The position numbers were made by a program, and so were the translations under genes. A DNA stretch of 64,000 nucleotides. It comes from Tribonema minus. Lineage: Eukaryota > Sar > Xanthophyceae > Tribonematales > Tribonemataceae. The notes below the pieces were generated by a model. The model made no database searches and was not told the DNA's origin. It saw only the letters and a program-made list of their open reading frames with translations. Position 1 is the stretch's first letter. Each line of letters starts with the position of its first letter. The stretch lies in assembly GCA_017506865.1 (NCBI GenBank), contig JAFCMP010000212.1:496001-560000 (forward strand). Reading direction: 5' to 3'. Below, piece after piece: positions 41,635 to 51,251 of the stretch.

Positions 41635-43140
41635 GTATGCACGTTTGAAGCTACATCACATACTATAATAGTATGCACGTTTGAAGCTACATACTACTGC
41701 TAGTGGTAGCTGCACAACCATGATGTCATGTGATGAGTCACTGATGACTGAATTGTGTTTGTTCATGTGCACAAAGTTACTGACATGGCATGTTAACGTG
41801 CTCCTCGCTGCCTCACGGGGCACCTGCAGCATACGCGCTGAACAAGAGCTCGACAGCAGCACGTGCTGTGCAAGTGCTGCCGCAGCCTTAATTCAATTGA
41901 GGCCCTGGGGGCCGCCGCGGTGGATTGCTGCAGATAGAACCCGAAACTTGAAGGTATCATACCGCTGGCTCAATCGGATGTGCATGCATGTCACTACGCA
42001 GATGCAAAACATAATTGTAGTTAAACCATTTGTATACTACTACTACGGCGGACCCAAATTGACAGTAAAGCATGCATGGTGCAACCAGACTGAGTCATGA
42101 TGCCTAGGGGTGCTAAACAAGTCTGGACTAACCCCGTGCTACTAGTAACCACAGTGACTGTTGTGCAGACGTATAAGAGCCTGCAATCCCAACACAACAT
42201 GCGAGCAGTCAAGGCTTACTAATAGAGCGCAGCGCAGGCATCACATTATTATGTTGAACATTATGTTGAACTTGAATGTGTACGGTACTCAAATTTTCAT
42301 GTGTGAGTTCATGGCACTCAATTCACGGTTCTGGACGTGTCTACGAGTGCACGTGCATGCATGCGCGTGCTTTGAATGCTTATGTGCATTTGCATATAAA
42401 TGCTTGTCATTGCCCCTGTGCATCCACAGTGTTATGACATGGGTATTTGGGGGTCTAGCACAGTGGCAGTTACATTTACGCCTTGGATCGTTCGTGTAGT
42501 CAGGGCAATCCCGGGTGAACTGGTCCTCCGGCGACGTCATTTAGTGTAGCCCTGCATTTAGGGGGAACCTAGCCCCCTGTTCGAACTACACAGCTGTGTC
42601 TTGATTCACTCTCTCATCCTTGGCACCAATACAGCACCACCTGGTAAGCCCCTACATACTGTGTGTGTTAGTGCTGCCTGTGCCTCTGCTCTGAGATTGT
42701 CTGGAGGAGTCAGCCTGTACAAGGCGTACAGTTGCATTTGGTGTGTGATCCATTGCATCCGCCTGGCCAGCGTATGTTCATGTTATCACAACAGTCACTG
42801 TGACTGTGTGCTCAGAGACTCAGTCTGCAGCCGCTCTGTACGTGCCACGTGTACTGCAGTGGTCTCCACCGCTTCATGGTATTGTTCAAAGTTTGCCTGC
42901 ACATGTGTGCACAGACGAGCCCTCAGAGGCTCAGGCTGACTGAGTGTACGCCATGCCACAAGATTTGCCAACTTGAAGTCAGTGAAGGCTTAAGGTCCTG
43001 GTGACATGATGCTCTAGGCCTTACATGCTTGTATACCTTGCTCAGTGTGCTGCATGGTTGAGCCCGCACAGCGTCACGGTTTGTACCTTCTGCCACTGGC
43101 AGTGTACTACTAGCGCTTAGCCTACTAGTAGTACATACTA
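41635..43140. other. Spacer, no gene recognised
   Basis: Immediately after the hAT-like element, GTATGCACGTTTGAAGCTACAT is repeated at 41636 and 41671, a local tandem duplication of about 35 bp. The rest holds micro-palindromes (ACTACTAG, CAGTGACTG) but no recognisable coding sequence or RNA gene. A GTTCGAACT at about 42579 is not embedded in a cloverleaf. Confidence 0.4.
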
Positions 43141-44001
43141 TCGAGATGCCATTTGGCGGCGGCGGCGTTTGAGTGGTTGTCTTTGCCAAGTGAGACACTA
43201 AGTCTTTCAGACTGTCACACGACATGTAGATTCCGTACAGCAAGCTTAAAGTTATACCAACATCTGGGCTTTTTTGCGCCCTGAGCGCGACAAACTTGCC
43301 ACTTTGGCAATCGGGTCATTTGGCAGCATCGGGGAGCAGCCTGGGGCGGAAGCTGCTGGAGGCTGCCAGTGTGGCGACGGAGTATGCCAGCAGGATGTCA
43401 GTGCCGGGAGGAGCGCGCCCTAAAGCTCTTAAGGGCATCGCCGTGGCGCGCTTACGCTCGGCTCTGTCGGCAGCGCTCCACATGGCGTACTCTGGCCGTG
43501 TCATGACACACATGATGGCAGAATCCGGGGGGGAGGGGGCACATGGAGGAGGACGTAGAGGATCCCTCGAGGATCCCGAGATGCCATTTGGCGGCGGCGG
43601 CGGCGTTTGAGTGGTTGTCGTTGAGACGCTTTCAGACTGTCACACGGCATGTAGATTCCATACAGCAAGCTTCGAGTTAGATGTCATTCATCTGGGCTTT
43701 TTCGCGAAGTTCGCGCCCTCAGCGAAAATTAATAAAAAGTACATAGCTCGGCTCTGTCGGCAGCGCTCCACATGGCGTACTCTGGTCGTGTCATGACACA
43801 CATGGCAGAATCCAGGGGGGGGGGGCACATGGAGGACGACGTAGTGGAGGATCCCAAGATGCCATTTGGCGGCGGCGGCGTTTGAGTGGTTGTCGTAACG
43901 ACACTTTCAGACTGTCACACGACATGTAGATTCGGTACAGCTAGATGCCAATCATATTATGGGCTTTTTCGCGCCCTGGGCGAGAAGTAATAAAAAGTAC
44001 A
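43141..44001 (+). pseudogene. Three consecutive LINE-like 3' ends
   Basis: Three partial copies of the 2.7-5.8 kb LINE family lie head to tail: 43141-43289 (from GAGATGCCATTTGGCGGCGG to the GCCCTGAGCGCGA tail), 43290-43742 (from ACTTGCCACTTTGGCAATCG through EQPGAEAAGG-type coding to AATTAATAAAAAGTAC) and 43747-44001 (ending AGTAATAAAAAGTACATAGC). The middle copy contains several short inserts absent from its relatives: CCTG after GAGCAG, CCAGTG in GGCTGCCAGTGTGG, a GGATCC palindrome at 43558-43580, AAGCTTCGAGTT near 43668 and AAGTTCGCG near 43705. Frames are broken accordingly. Confidence 0.65.
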
Positions 44002-44033
44002 TAGCTCGGAGTCCCCTGTGCTGGACCTGTGCC

Positions 44034-44330
44034 GGCACGGTGGTCCTCAATCCTTCAAGTGACAGCCCCCTCAAGCATCATCATGGTAGCCCACTTACAG
44101 TACTGTAAGAGTACTCTAAATACTGTTGCAGGGGGACCTCAACCCCACTTGTATACCCTCCCTCCGCACCCCTCCTGCTGCAACGACCGAAAATCATTCA
44201 AATGCTGTTCGGCAACAACAACAGTGATCACAACTTGTGAATGGGAGCTCCACACACCGGTCACATGCAAATCTGTCCTGTCCTGGCGACAAACATGTGT
44301 CATTTTTTAAAGCGATGTTTTGGCTTGACA
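44034..44330 (+). repeat. Direct repeat upstream of the 423-residue ORF
   Basis: GGTCCTCAATCCTTCAAGTG through CCACTTACAGTACTGTA, CCCCTCCTGCTGCAACGACC, ATTCAAATGCTGTTCGGCAA and CAAATCTGTCCTGTCCTGGC to ACATGTGTCATTTTTTAAA. It recurs in the same orientation at 45863-46160. Weaker similarity (GTGGCAAG..TCAGCTTGGTCTTC versus GTGCCGGGTGTATCTGGTCTTC) continues for another 50-70 bp in both. The two copies may be terminal repeats of a small non-autonomous element. Confidence 0.7.
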
Positions 44331-44583
44331 AAACAAGTTTTTGGGGAACCAAAAGTGGCAAGTTCAGCTTGGTCTTCAAGGAGTCCGTTATTAAGGGACT
44401 CGTCGCCTACGGCCCACCGGAGCTGTTTGGGAGACTGGCGAGAACAAGCAGCAGCCAAGGTGACGGAGATCAAGTAGAATAAAAACCATGGAGATGTTGT
44501 GGCAGCCCTCTTAGCGGAGTAGATGGGCGCAGGCGCAGCACCTCCAGTCGTAGTTGTAGGACAGCCTGACTCTTCTGCAAAGG

Positions 44584-45855
44584 ATGGCAGCCAGGGAGAT
44601 GCTGATGCAGGCCAACTTTGCTCAGCAGGCACAGAAAGGGGGTGGCGGCGCAGCGGCTAACGCGGCTGCCGCGAAGCAGCGGGGCGTGCAGTGGCAGTCT
44701 GCAGCGTTCCGAGCGCATGTGGTGCTAGCGGAGGGGAGACCACCGCGATTTGCTAGTGCCATCACTGGCACGGACGCAGACAAGATCCGTCGCGTAACGC
44801 AGGCGTTAGGCGTGAGCAACACCACGCGCATCACGGCGGCCATGGTGTCCGCAATCGTGAACGTGCACTCATGGGCAAGAAGGCGGAGGCGGGCACGGAG
44901 CAGACCAGCACGGAGCAGCTGGTGTGGGGGGGGGAGCAGTGCGCGCAGCTGGCGACGGGGGTCGAGGGGGGACTTGCGGGGAGGGGCGGGGGCAGGGGGG
45001 TCACCACTCGACAAACCCACGGTTATGGATTGCGGTGAGTCAACATATGATCCAGCGAACTCGTTTGCAGTTGCGCAAGAAAACAGCGCGAGTAGAACGA
45101 TGAATGCGCAGAATGCTTACAATGCTGGTGATGTGTTGTCTCACGGAGTGGCCCACTTCATATGTGGCACTCCGCTGGGCACGCAAAGCTCGGCGATGCG
45201 TAGAAGTGTAGATGCCCATAATTTGGGAAGGGTTATGCATGATAGTTCGATGCATGATAGTTCAATGAAAAGTGCAAATGCACCAGGTGAGGTTCTGCAG
45301 GATCATCGCTTGATGGCAATTGCAAGTGTGCCACGTCATATCGTGCAAAGTGCCTTAGGTGATGTTGTGCAAGATGCACCACGTGATGTTATGCAGATTG
45401 CACCAGGTGATGTTGTGCAAATTGCACCAGGTGATGTTGTGCAATTGGCACCAGGTGATGCTTTGCATGTCGCACCAGATGATGTTATGCAAACTGCACC
45501 AAGTGATGTTGTGCAAATTGCACCAAGTGAGGCTGTGAAAATTGCACCAAGTGATGTTGTGCAAGTTGCACCAAGTGATGTTGTGCAAATTGCACCAAGT
45601 GAGGTTGTGCAATCTGCACCAGGTGATGCTCAAGGACACATGTTTAAGAGTGGTGATGTATGTGTGTCGCACCTCAGGCATGGGCATGCAGAGCTACGCG
45701 ATGACGTGCGCGGCATCTCTCAGGAGAAACCCCAACTTCAAGTTGATGTGATTGAAGAGAGCAGCTGTTGTCTTAGAGAGGGGGGTTATGCATGCATTGA
45801 TGTCATTTACATTGCGGAGGACGCGGGTTGTTTGCGGCACAGCAGGGGAATATAG
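44584..45855 (+). CDS. Hypothetical protein with octapeptide repeat
   Basis: An uninterrupted 423-codon frame starting at an ATG, the longest clean ORF outside repeats in the right half of the window. Residues 1-90 are Ala/Gln-rich then helical (MLMQANFAQQAQKGGGGAAA, ITGTDADKIRRVTQALGVSN). Residues 95-140 are Arg/Gly-rich. About 140-245 is Met/Ser/His-rich. Residues about 248-351 are 13 tandem octapeptides of consensus I-A-P-S/G-D-V-V-Q, encoded by a 24-bp minisatellite at 45325-45636. The tail contains KPQLQVDVIEESSCC. No domain is recognised. Flanking direct repeats suggest that it is the cargo of a mobile unit. The minus strand of the minisatellite is also open (LHNITWC repeats), so part of the ORF length may be due to the repeat. 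Confidence 0.45.
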   Translation: MAAREMLMQANFAQQAQKGGGGAAANAAAAKQRGVQWQSAAFRAHVVLAEGRPPRFASAITGTDADKIRRVTQALGVSNTTRITAAMVSAIVNVHSWARRRRRARSRPARSSWCGGGSSARSWRRGSRGDLRGGAGAGGSPLDKPTVMDCGESTYDPANSFAVAQENSASRTMNAQNAYNAGDVLSHGVAHFICGTPLGTQSSAMRRSVDAHNLGRVMHDSSMHDSSMKSANAPGEVLQDHRLMAIASVPRHIVQSALGDVVQDAPRDVMQIAPGDVVQIAPGDVVQLAPGDALHVAPDDVMQTAPSDVVQIAPSEAVKIAPSDVVQVAPSDVVQIAPSEVVQSAPGDAQGHMFKSGDVCVSHLRHGHAELRDDVRGISQEKPQLQVDVIEESSCCLREGGYACIDVIYIAEDAGCLRHSRGI

Positions 45856-45862
45856 CGGAGTA

Positions 45863-46160
45863 GTGGCACGGTCCTCAATCCTTCAAGTGACAGCCCCCTC
45901 AAGCGTCATCATGGTAGCCCACTTACAATACTGTAGTACTCTTAATACTGTTGCAGGGGGCCCTCAACCCCACTTGTATGTATGGACTTGTATACCCTCC
46001 GCACCCCTCCTGCTGCAACGACCGAAAATCATTCAAATGCTGTTCGGCAACAACAGTGAACAACTTGTGAACGGGAGCTCCACACACCGGTCACACATGC
46101 AAATCTGTCCTGTCCTGGCACAAACATGTGACATTTTTTTAAATGTGCTGTTGTTTCCCC
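45863..46160 (+). repeat. Direct repeat downstream of the 423-residue ORF
   Basis: Second copy of 44034-44330, starting GGCACGGTCCTCAATCC directly after the ORF stop. Differences are mostly short indels: AGAGTACTCTAAATACTG versus GTACTCTTAATACTG, an extra TGTATGGACT at 45976-45990, and ACAACAACAGTGATCACAAC versus ACAACAGTGAACAAC. The indel-dominated divergence matches that of the LTR pair. Confidence 0.7.
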
Positions 46161-47755
46161 CGTGTTGGTGCCTGGTGCGGGGGGCTCAGTTTGTGGTTAA
46201 ACTTTGCAAAACAAAAAAAGTGCCGGGTGTATCTGGTCTTCTGAACGGGGACCTACGTACTTCGAGCTGTTGTGAGTCGGACGTGCTGCTGCAGAGCAAC
46301 ACAGACTTGCGGAAAAGCAGCACTTCGGACCTGCAGCGAGCCGCGGAATGTATTGGCTGCCTGCTTGCATGCTGCTTCAGGAAGTAAACGTGAGCTCAAT
46401 CGCCATCAGCTGATGCCCCGAACCGATGCACTTCTTCGGTCTCTCTCAGATGTCCCATTGTGCCGATGCTGCATCAGCTAGGTCAGCCACACACGCAGAC
46501 GCAGCGGCATCACCGCAACGCTGTGCGCCAGCCATATCGTGCATTGAGAGCTCGATGCCGTGTGGGCAGCGCACGCGTGCAGGCGTGCGAGCTGCTGTAA
46601 CGGGAGCTCATGGATCAGGATCATCATCCCGCAGCGGGATCGCACAGGTGCGCGCGGGCTCTCATTAAGTTGTGAGTTGAGTCGTGGAGGCCATCAAACA
46701 TTACTCGGTGTGTGCTCCACAGGTGCGCTCCAGCCCAGGGGGCTTACAACGTGTTGTGTCTGCAAAGTCGGGGCCGTGGAAATCTTATTCGGCGTGCTCC
46801 TGATATTCTGGAGCATCAGGCCTGCTGCAGTTTGAAGCATCTGATGATTCAGCACATTGCTCTACTGACTGGTACATTCGATTCGATCGCACACAAAGTC
46901 ACCATCACAGGCACTCTGGTCCACAGCTGATCTTGGCAAGGCCGTGGTGTAATTTCAAATCTGGCTTTGTGTAAGATTTTGAGCAGCCCTCTGACCGTGC
47001 TCCTCGCAGCTCGTCCAACTTGAATACATTTCACTCATATACCATGGCAGATACAGTAACTGTCACCCTAGTAGTTCACATCGTCGAGAAAGGCTCAGAC
47101 AACATTCTGCTTTTTGTTTGTTCAGCGGAGCGCCGAGATGCATCGCGGCTGCCGTGACCGCAGTCACAGCCACTGTGCTTAATTACAGTGCGTAATTTAG
47201 TGAAACTTCTCGGCGGGAAGCGCGAACTGTTACAGCTGTTTCGGATAGCTCGAGATACGGCTTGACAAGAGAATGAGCCCAGCAACGTTGATCAGCTTGC
47301 CTCGATATCAACCCTCAGGCTGCCAGACTGAGTGACAGTGTGAGTCACTGTGACTGGTACTTCGAAATGAAATAACGGCACACTTTGCTGACAGTGTCTG
47401 CGCGCGAAGTGGACCACACCTGAAGTCCTGGACGTGGTCCACCTTTACCACGATTATTGCAAAACACGGAGCACTGCCAATAGTATATGTGGGGCAAACT
47501 TCTCGATGAGTCATAGTGGATGCTGCAACAGCGGTTGCAGGCACAGGTGCAACTTGCAAGTGGTTGCGGCAGCAGTTATCGCGACGCTCTCACTCAGTCA
47601 CTACTAGTATGCCAGGTACTGGATTTGAGCGGCCCCTCAAGTCATCATTGTGCTCCTGGCACCACTGGCTTAGTATTTAATGCCATGCAGGGCGGAAGGC
47701 CCTGAGGTTATCTTACGGGATTCACCGGCGGACCGGGTGCCGCAAAGAGTGCTAC
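46161..47755. other. Spacer, no gene recognised
   Basis: The frames 45752-46387 and 46426-46835 show no domain. A CCACTGTGACTG / CAGTCACTGTG-type cluster lies at 47138-47355. No splice-bounded exon could be supported. Confidence 0.4.
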
Positions 47756-47763
47756 GATATCAA

Positions 47764-48830
47764 TAAAGTTGGCAAAGACCGTACATTGAGATTTCATATA
47801 TGGCTAGAAATACGCATATAAGCGTATTTTCCGTATATACGCATGCGAAATCCGTATCGGACAATGTGAAACCCAAACCGACACTATGACAGGCACTTCC
47901 TGGCGTATCTTCAAGCTGAAAGTCAAGGGTGATTTGAATGCAGTATGAGATGATCGCACAGGCAGAAAGTTTATTGAAATTATGATGCTGTTGACGTGTT
48001 TAATGGGCACATGCCCAATACTTCCGTCCATCCCCCCCCCCCCCCCCCCCAATACATGCACATGCCCATCTTACCTGAGACTCGCAACTAAAACACTGGA
48101 GGGATGGACTGAACTCTCGAACGCTCTACCCATGCGCTTGTTTCTTTTGCCCATCAACTAGGCAACCAAATATGTGCATATTGAGGCAATGACAAAACAG
48201 TGGGGTCGAAGCCATCATAATCAATCTGAAACAAGCTAGATAGTGATCTTAAAGCTTGTTTAATCGCCACAGCGGACTCGCAAACACACTGTCCGGCGTA
48301 CGTGGCTGTTCACGCTAGCTATGCAACTCGCATCGTATCGTCGCCGCCACACCACAGTAGCGGCTGACAGGCTGTGACAACACACACCTTTCTTCTGTTA
48401 CTGTAGCTGCATCAGATTCTGTTGTTGAGCTGCCAGGCGCAGCCCCAGCCCTGCGGCCAATACTGCACGAGTAGCACCAGCTGCCATGCTCAGTATTTCA
48501 CTGATATCCAGTTGCGTAGAGGTGTGCAACACAATTGCAGCCAGCGCTCAACTTCAAGAGAGAAGAAACTAATGAGCCGAGAGGTCAGAGACCTCAGAGT
48601 CTCTGGAGGACGTGTCTGCTGCAGCACGCGGGCTCGTTGGCTCAACCAGAGACAGGATGAGCGGTAGTGCCCATCGCGATGTGCATCACGCGGCCAAACG
48701 GCTGATGAAGTCCACAATATGGATCTATACGGATTTAGCAGGCCAAATTTCAGATACGGATATATATGTATACGCATATATACGGATATACCGTGGATAA
48801 TCTAGGGAATTCGGATTTGCCAACCCCCTA
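47764..48830. mobile_element. Second non-autonomous hAT-like element, about 1.07 kb
   Basis: The right end reads CGGATTTGCCAACCCCCTA, whose complement TAGGGGGTTGGCAAATCCG is a typical hAT-like terminus. The left end, AAAGTTGGCAAAGACCG at 47766, matches its inner part but has decayed at the tip. GATATCA flanks both sides (47756-47762 and 48831-48837), a probable 7-8-bp target duplication. Subterminal arrays of ATACGGATATA / TATACGCATA words occupy 47810-47870 and 48720-48795. It has the same architecture as 40797-41629 but different sequence. The interior carries a 19-base poly-C run (48032-48050) and no transposase. Confidence 0.65.
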
Positions 48831-48837
48831 GATATCA

Positions 48838-49216
48838 TACTATCATAGTAACAGTTGATGCAGCTACAGTTATTGTAACCGTTGTAACTTGCAGTCTGAG
48901 ATCCATAAAAGTGCCTGTTGTGGACGGTTTGAGCTAAAGAACATGACAGTGTCACTCTGAGTCTGAGGCACAGATGACATCGTCCAGTTTTGAAGTTTTT
49001 GTGGGTCATGTAATACCAGCAGTCTAGTAAGCTGAGATTTCAAAGCTTGTTAGCCTTACAACTTTATAACTGTGACAGTAGTGGGCAGAACACATGCACG
49101 TACTCAGTCTGCAAGACAGGGCTGTGGGCACCTCAAATTATTAGCTGATTTTTTGTTCGCAAATCAAGCTCCAGCCAGTAAGCCTATCTCTGCTGTTGTT
49201 GTCATTGTCATTGCAG
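48838..49216. other. Spacer upstream of the candidate secreted-protein exon
   Basis: No gene recognised. The last 40 bp are pyrimidine-rich (CTCTGCTGTTGTTGTCATTG, then TCATTGCAG), so they read as a 3' splice site rather than as a promoter. Confidence 0.4.
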
Positions 49217-49540
49217 ATGCGGCACTCAATGGCAATTGTCCACCTCTTGATATTGGCGACATCCGCTGCTCAAGCCATCGAGTTTCCATGGAAAAATCAG
49301 AACGCTGTTGCCAGTGCGGAGGGGCCGCTGAGTCTGTTGCGCAGGCTCACAAGATTTGACTTGACCTTGTTCAGGTCTCACAACTCTGCCGCTGGCAGCA
49401 TTCAACTCGGTGACAATTTTGATGCTCAGCCAGTCAAACTGCAGCATGTGGACACTACTGATGTTGTGACCGTGACGGCACCATCTGGCACACCAGCATT
49501 TGCAAAGACGTGGTCTGGTGCACGTCACCTGCAGGAAGTG
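49217..49540 (+). CDS. Candidate exon with signal peptide, host gene
   Basis: 324 bp (108 codons) bounded by a strong acceptor (GTCATTGTCATTGCAG) and a donor (GAAGTG|GTACGTCAAG), phase 0 at both ends. It opens with ATG and encodes MRHSMAIVHLLILATSAAQA, a textbook signal peptide with an A-Q-A cleavage site, then a mature segment containing RRLTRFDLTLFRSHNSAAGS and VKLQHVDTTDVVTVTAPSGT. No family is recognised. It could be the first coding exon of the gene whose PTAE exons follow, since phase and strand agree, which would make that protein secreted or cell-wall-bound. The join is inferred, not shown. Confidence 0.4.
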
Positions 49541-50975
49541 GTACGTCAAGTCACAATATGCACTGATGTTTTGTAGCACTGCAATTGAAAGAGTCTCAGT
49601 GTAAGAGTACTCGTGACTGCAATAGCTTGATTTGCAGTGACTGCAATAGCTTGATTTGCAGCCACCGTCAGTCAGCAAATACAAATTTGAGAGGGAGTGT
49701 CCACGTCTTATCTCATTCTCCATTTCAGTTTCATAAAAATGTAATGAAGAATTTCAATTTTGATTACACTTTCATTGAATTTTATGATATTTTCTCCAAT
49801 TCATAGCACCTGGTCCACAAATTGCACTTGGTCTCATTTTCCAATTCATGGCAATTGGCCTCGGCAGACTTCCAAAACATTCCAGGACCTCAGGCTTGCT
49901 TCACCGTGCCTAGGTGTAACCTCGACATTTTACAACACCATTTCTGTCTATTTGTCTGCCAGCCACTGTGATATCTTCGTCCTTTATGTTGCATGTGCGC
50001 GGTTTCAACATATCATGTCAGACTGGTCATTGACAATCAGACCTGTGTTCAACTCAGCTGAGATGGAAGGCAACCGTTTAATCCTAAGTAGTTTGTGAGC
50101 CTATTCTATCCTACAGTACTTCTGTATTTCTATTTCTGCTCAGAAACTTAAGGACACTGCCTGTATTGCCGCATGTTTGCTGTGAGTAGGGACCGCGTTA
50201 CACTTTCAGCGCAGTACAGCCCGTGGGGGGGGGGGTGAAATTTCCATCCCTGGGCCACCAGCCTGACAGATCTCATCATGCGATGCTCATGAACATCCGG
50301 GCTTCAAGTAGGGTTGGGAAGAGTCCTAAGCCAACCGTAGTCTACGAGTGTTCAAAATAATGAAGTATCGCTAGTGTTTCAAATCTGAACAATGTAGCAA
50401 ATACAGACGGAATGAAATCGCACAGGACCTGCGGCCCAGGCATCATGATGTGTGCATGATCCGCTTTGGTGTCATTGAGCATTATTCCTTTAAATAACAT
50501 AATTCGCCTACCGGGCTGATCGACAGGATTCAATGTCCGGCGCACAAAGTCGATGCTGTACATGCACGCATGCATGAACAGTGGGCGATCATGCCATCTT
50601 GGTGGAGCACACGCAAGGACAGGGCAACTACAATCATGTGTTGCTCGCAGTGTCAACATTGCAAGTGTCGCCTGTCAACTGTCACTGCTGGCCGTGTCAG
50701 CGACAGACTGACTTTTGATGATACCACCAGTGGCAGCTACCAGACTGACGTGGCACTTGCTTTGCTTCTCAGTCGAACAGCAATCCGCATGATGCATCGT
50801 CATGAATATCAAAACTGTCATATTTTTACCCCAGGTTTGACCCTTGTTCATACATCATGCTGCCAACTCTGCATACGAGCTGGTCGTAGACTGTGGCCCA
50901 TACTGGATACACGCGAACATATGTGCCTCAAATGTGCAAGTTTAAATGTTACTTTCTCTGGTGCCCACTGCTCAG
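49541..50975 (+). other. Probable intronic region with undefined small exons
   Basis: The 1.4 kb between the signal-peptide exon and the first PTAE exon contains plausible acceptors, for example ATTTTCTCCAATTCATAG ending at 49806, followed by an open stretch (HLVHKLHLVSFSNSWQLASA). It also has a tandem 24-bp duplicate AGTGACTGCAATAGCTTGAT at 49613 and 49637. The frame 50570-51022 is Cys/His-rich but has no clear splice boundaries. I could not build a consistent exon chain. Confidence 0.3.
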
Positions 50976-51251
50976 CAGACTTCGCAGCCAACTGCGGAGC
51001 CTACCGCCCAGCCTACCGCTGAGCCCACTGCCGAGCCGACTGCAGAGCCCACTGCAGAGCCCACAGCTGAGCCCACCGCTGAGCCGACTGCTGTTCCTAC
51101 TGCCAAGCCCACTGCTGAACCGACAGCAGAGCCCACAGCTGAGCCCACTGCGGAACCCACTGCGAAGCCTACTGCAGAGCCTACCGCTAAGCCAACTGCG
51201 GAACCCACCGCTGAGCCCACTGCCGAGCCGACCGCAGAGCCCACAGCAGAG
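50976..51251 (+). CDS. First PTAE-repeat exon
   Basis: The acceptor TTACTTTCTCTGGTGCCCAC followed by TGCTCAG ends at 50975. The donor GAG|GTAAGC lies at 51251/51252. The 276-bp exon is phase 0-0 and encodes 92 residues: QTSQ, then 22 tetrapeptides, mostly P-T-A-E with P-T-A-Q, P-T-A-K and P-T-A-V variants. Proline-threonine repeats of this kind are usual in secreted, O-glycosylated stalk or wall proteins. It is longer than the 147-bp exons in the array downstream but ends with the same sequence and the same donor, so it is the likely founder or edge copy. Confidence 0.65.

Noticed and set aside
42560..42600. tRNA-like TGTTCGAACTACACAG
   Set aside because: No cloverleaf: 5' acceptor pairing and anticodon arm absent.
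44034..46160. Confident call of LTRs for the 0.3-kb direct repeats
   Set aside because: No TG...CA ends, target duplication, primer site or retroelement protein could be identified, so only direct repeats are reported.
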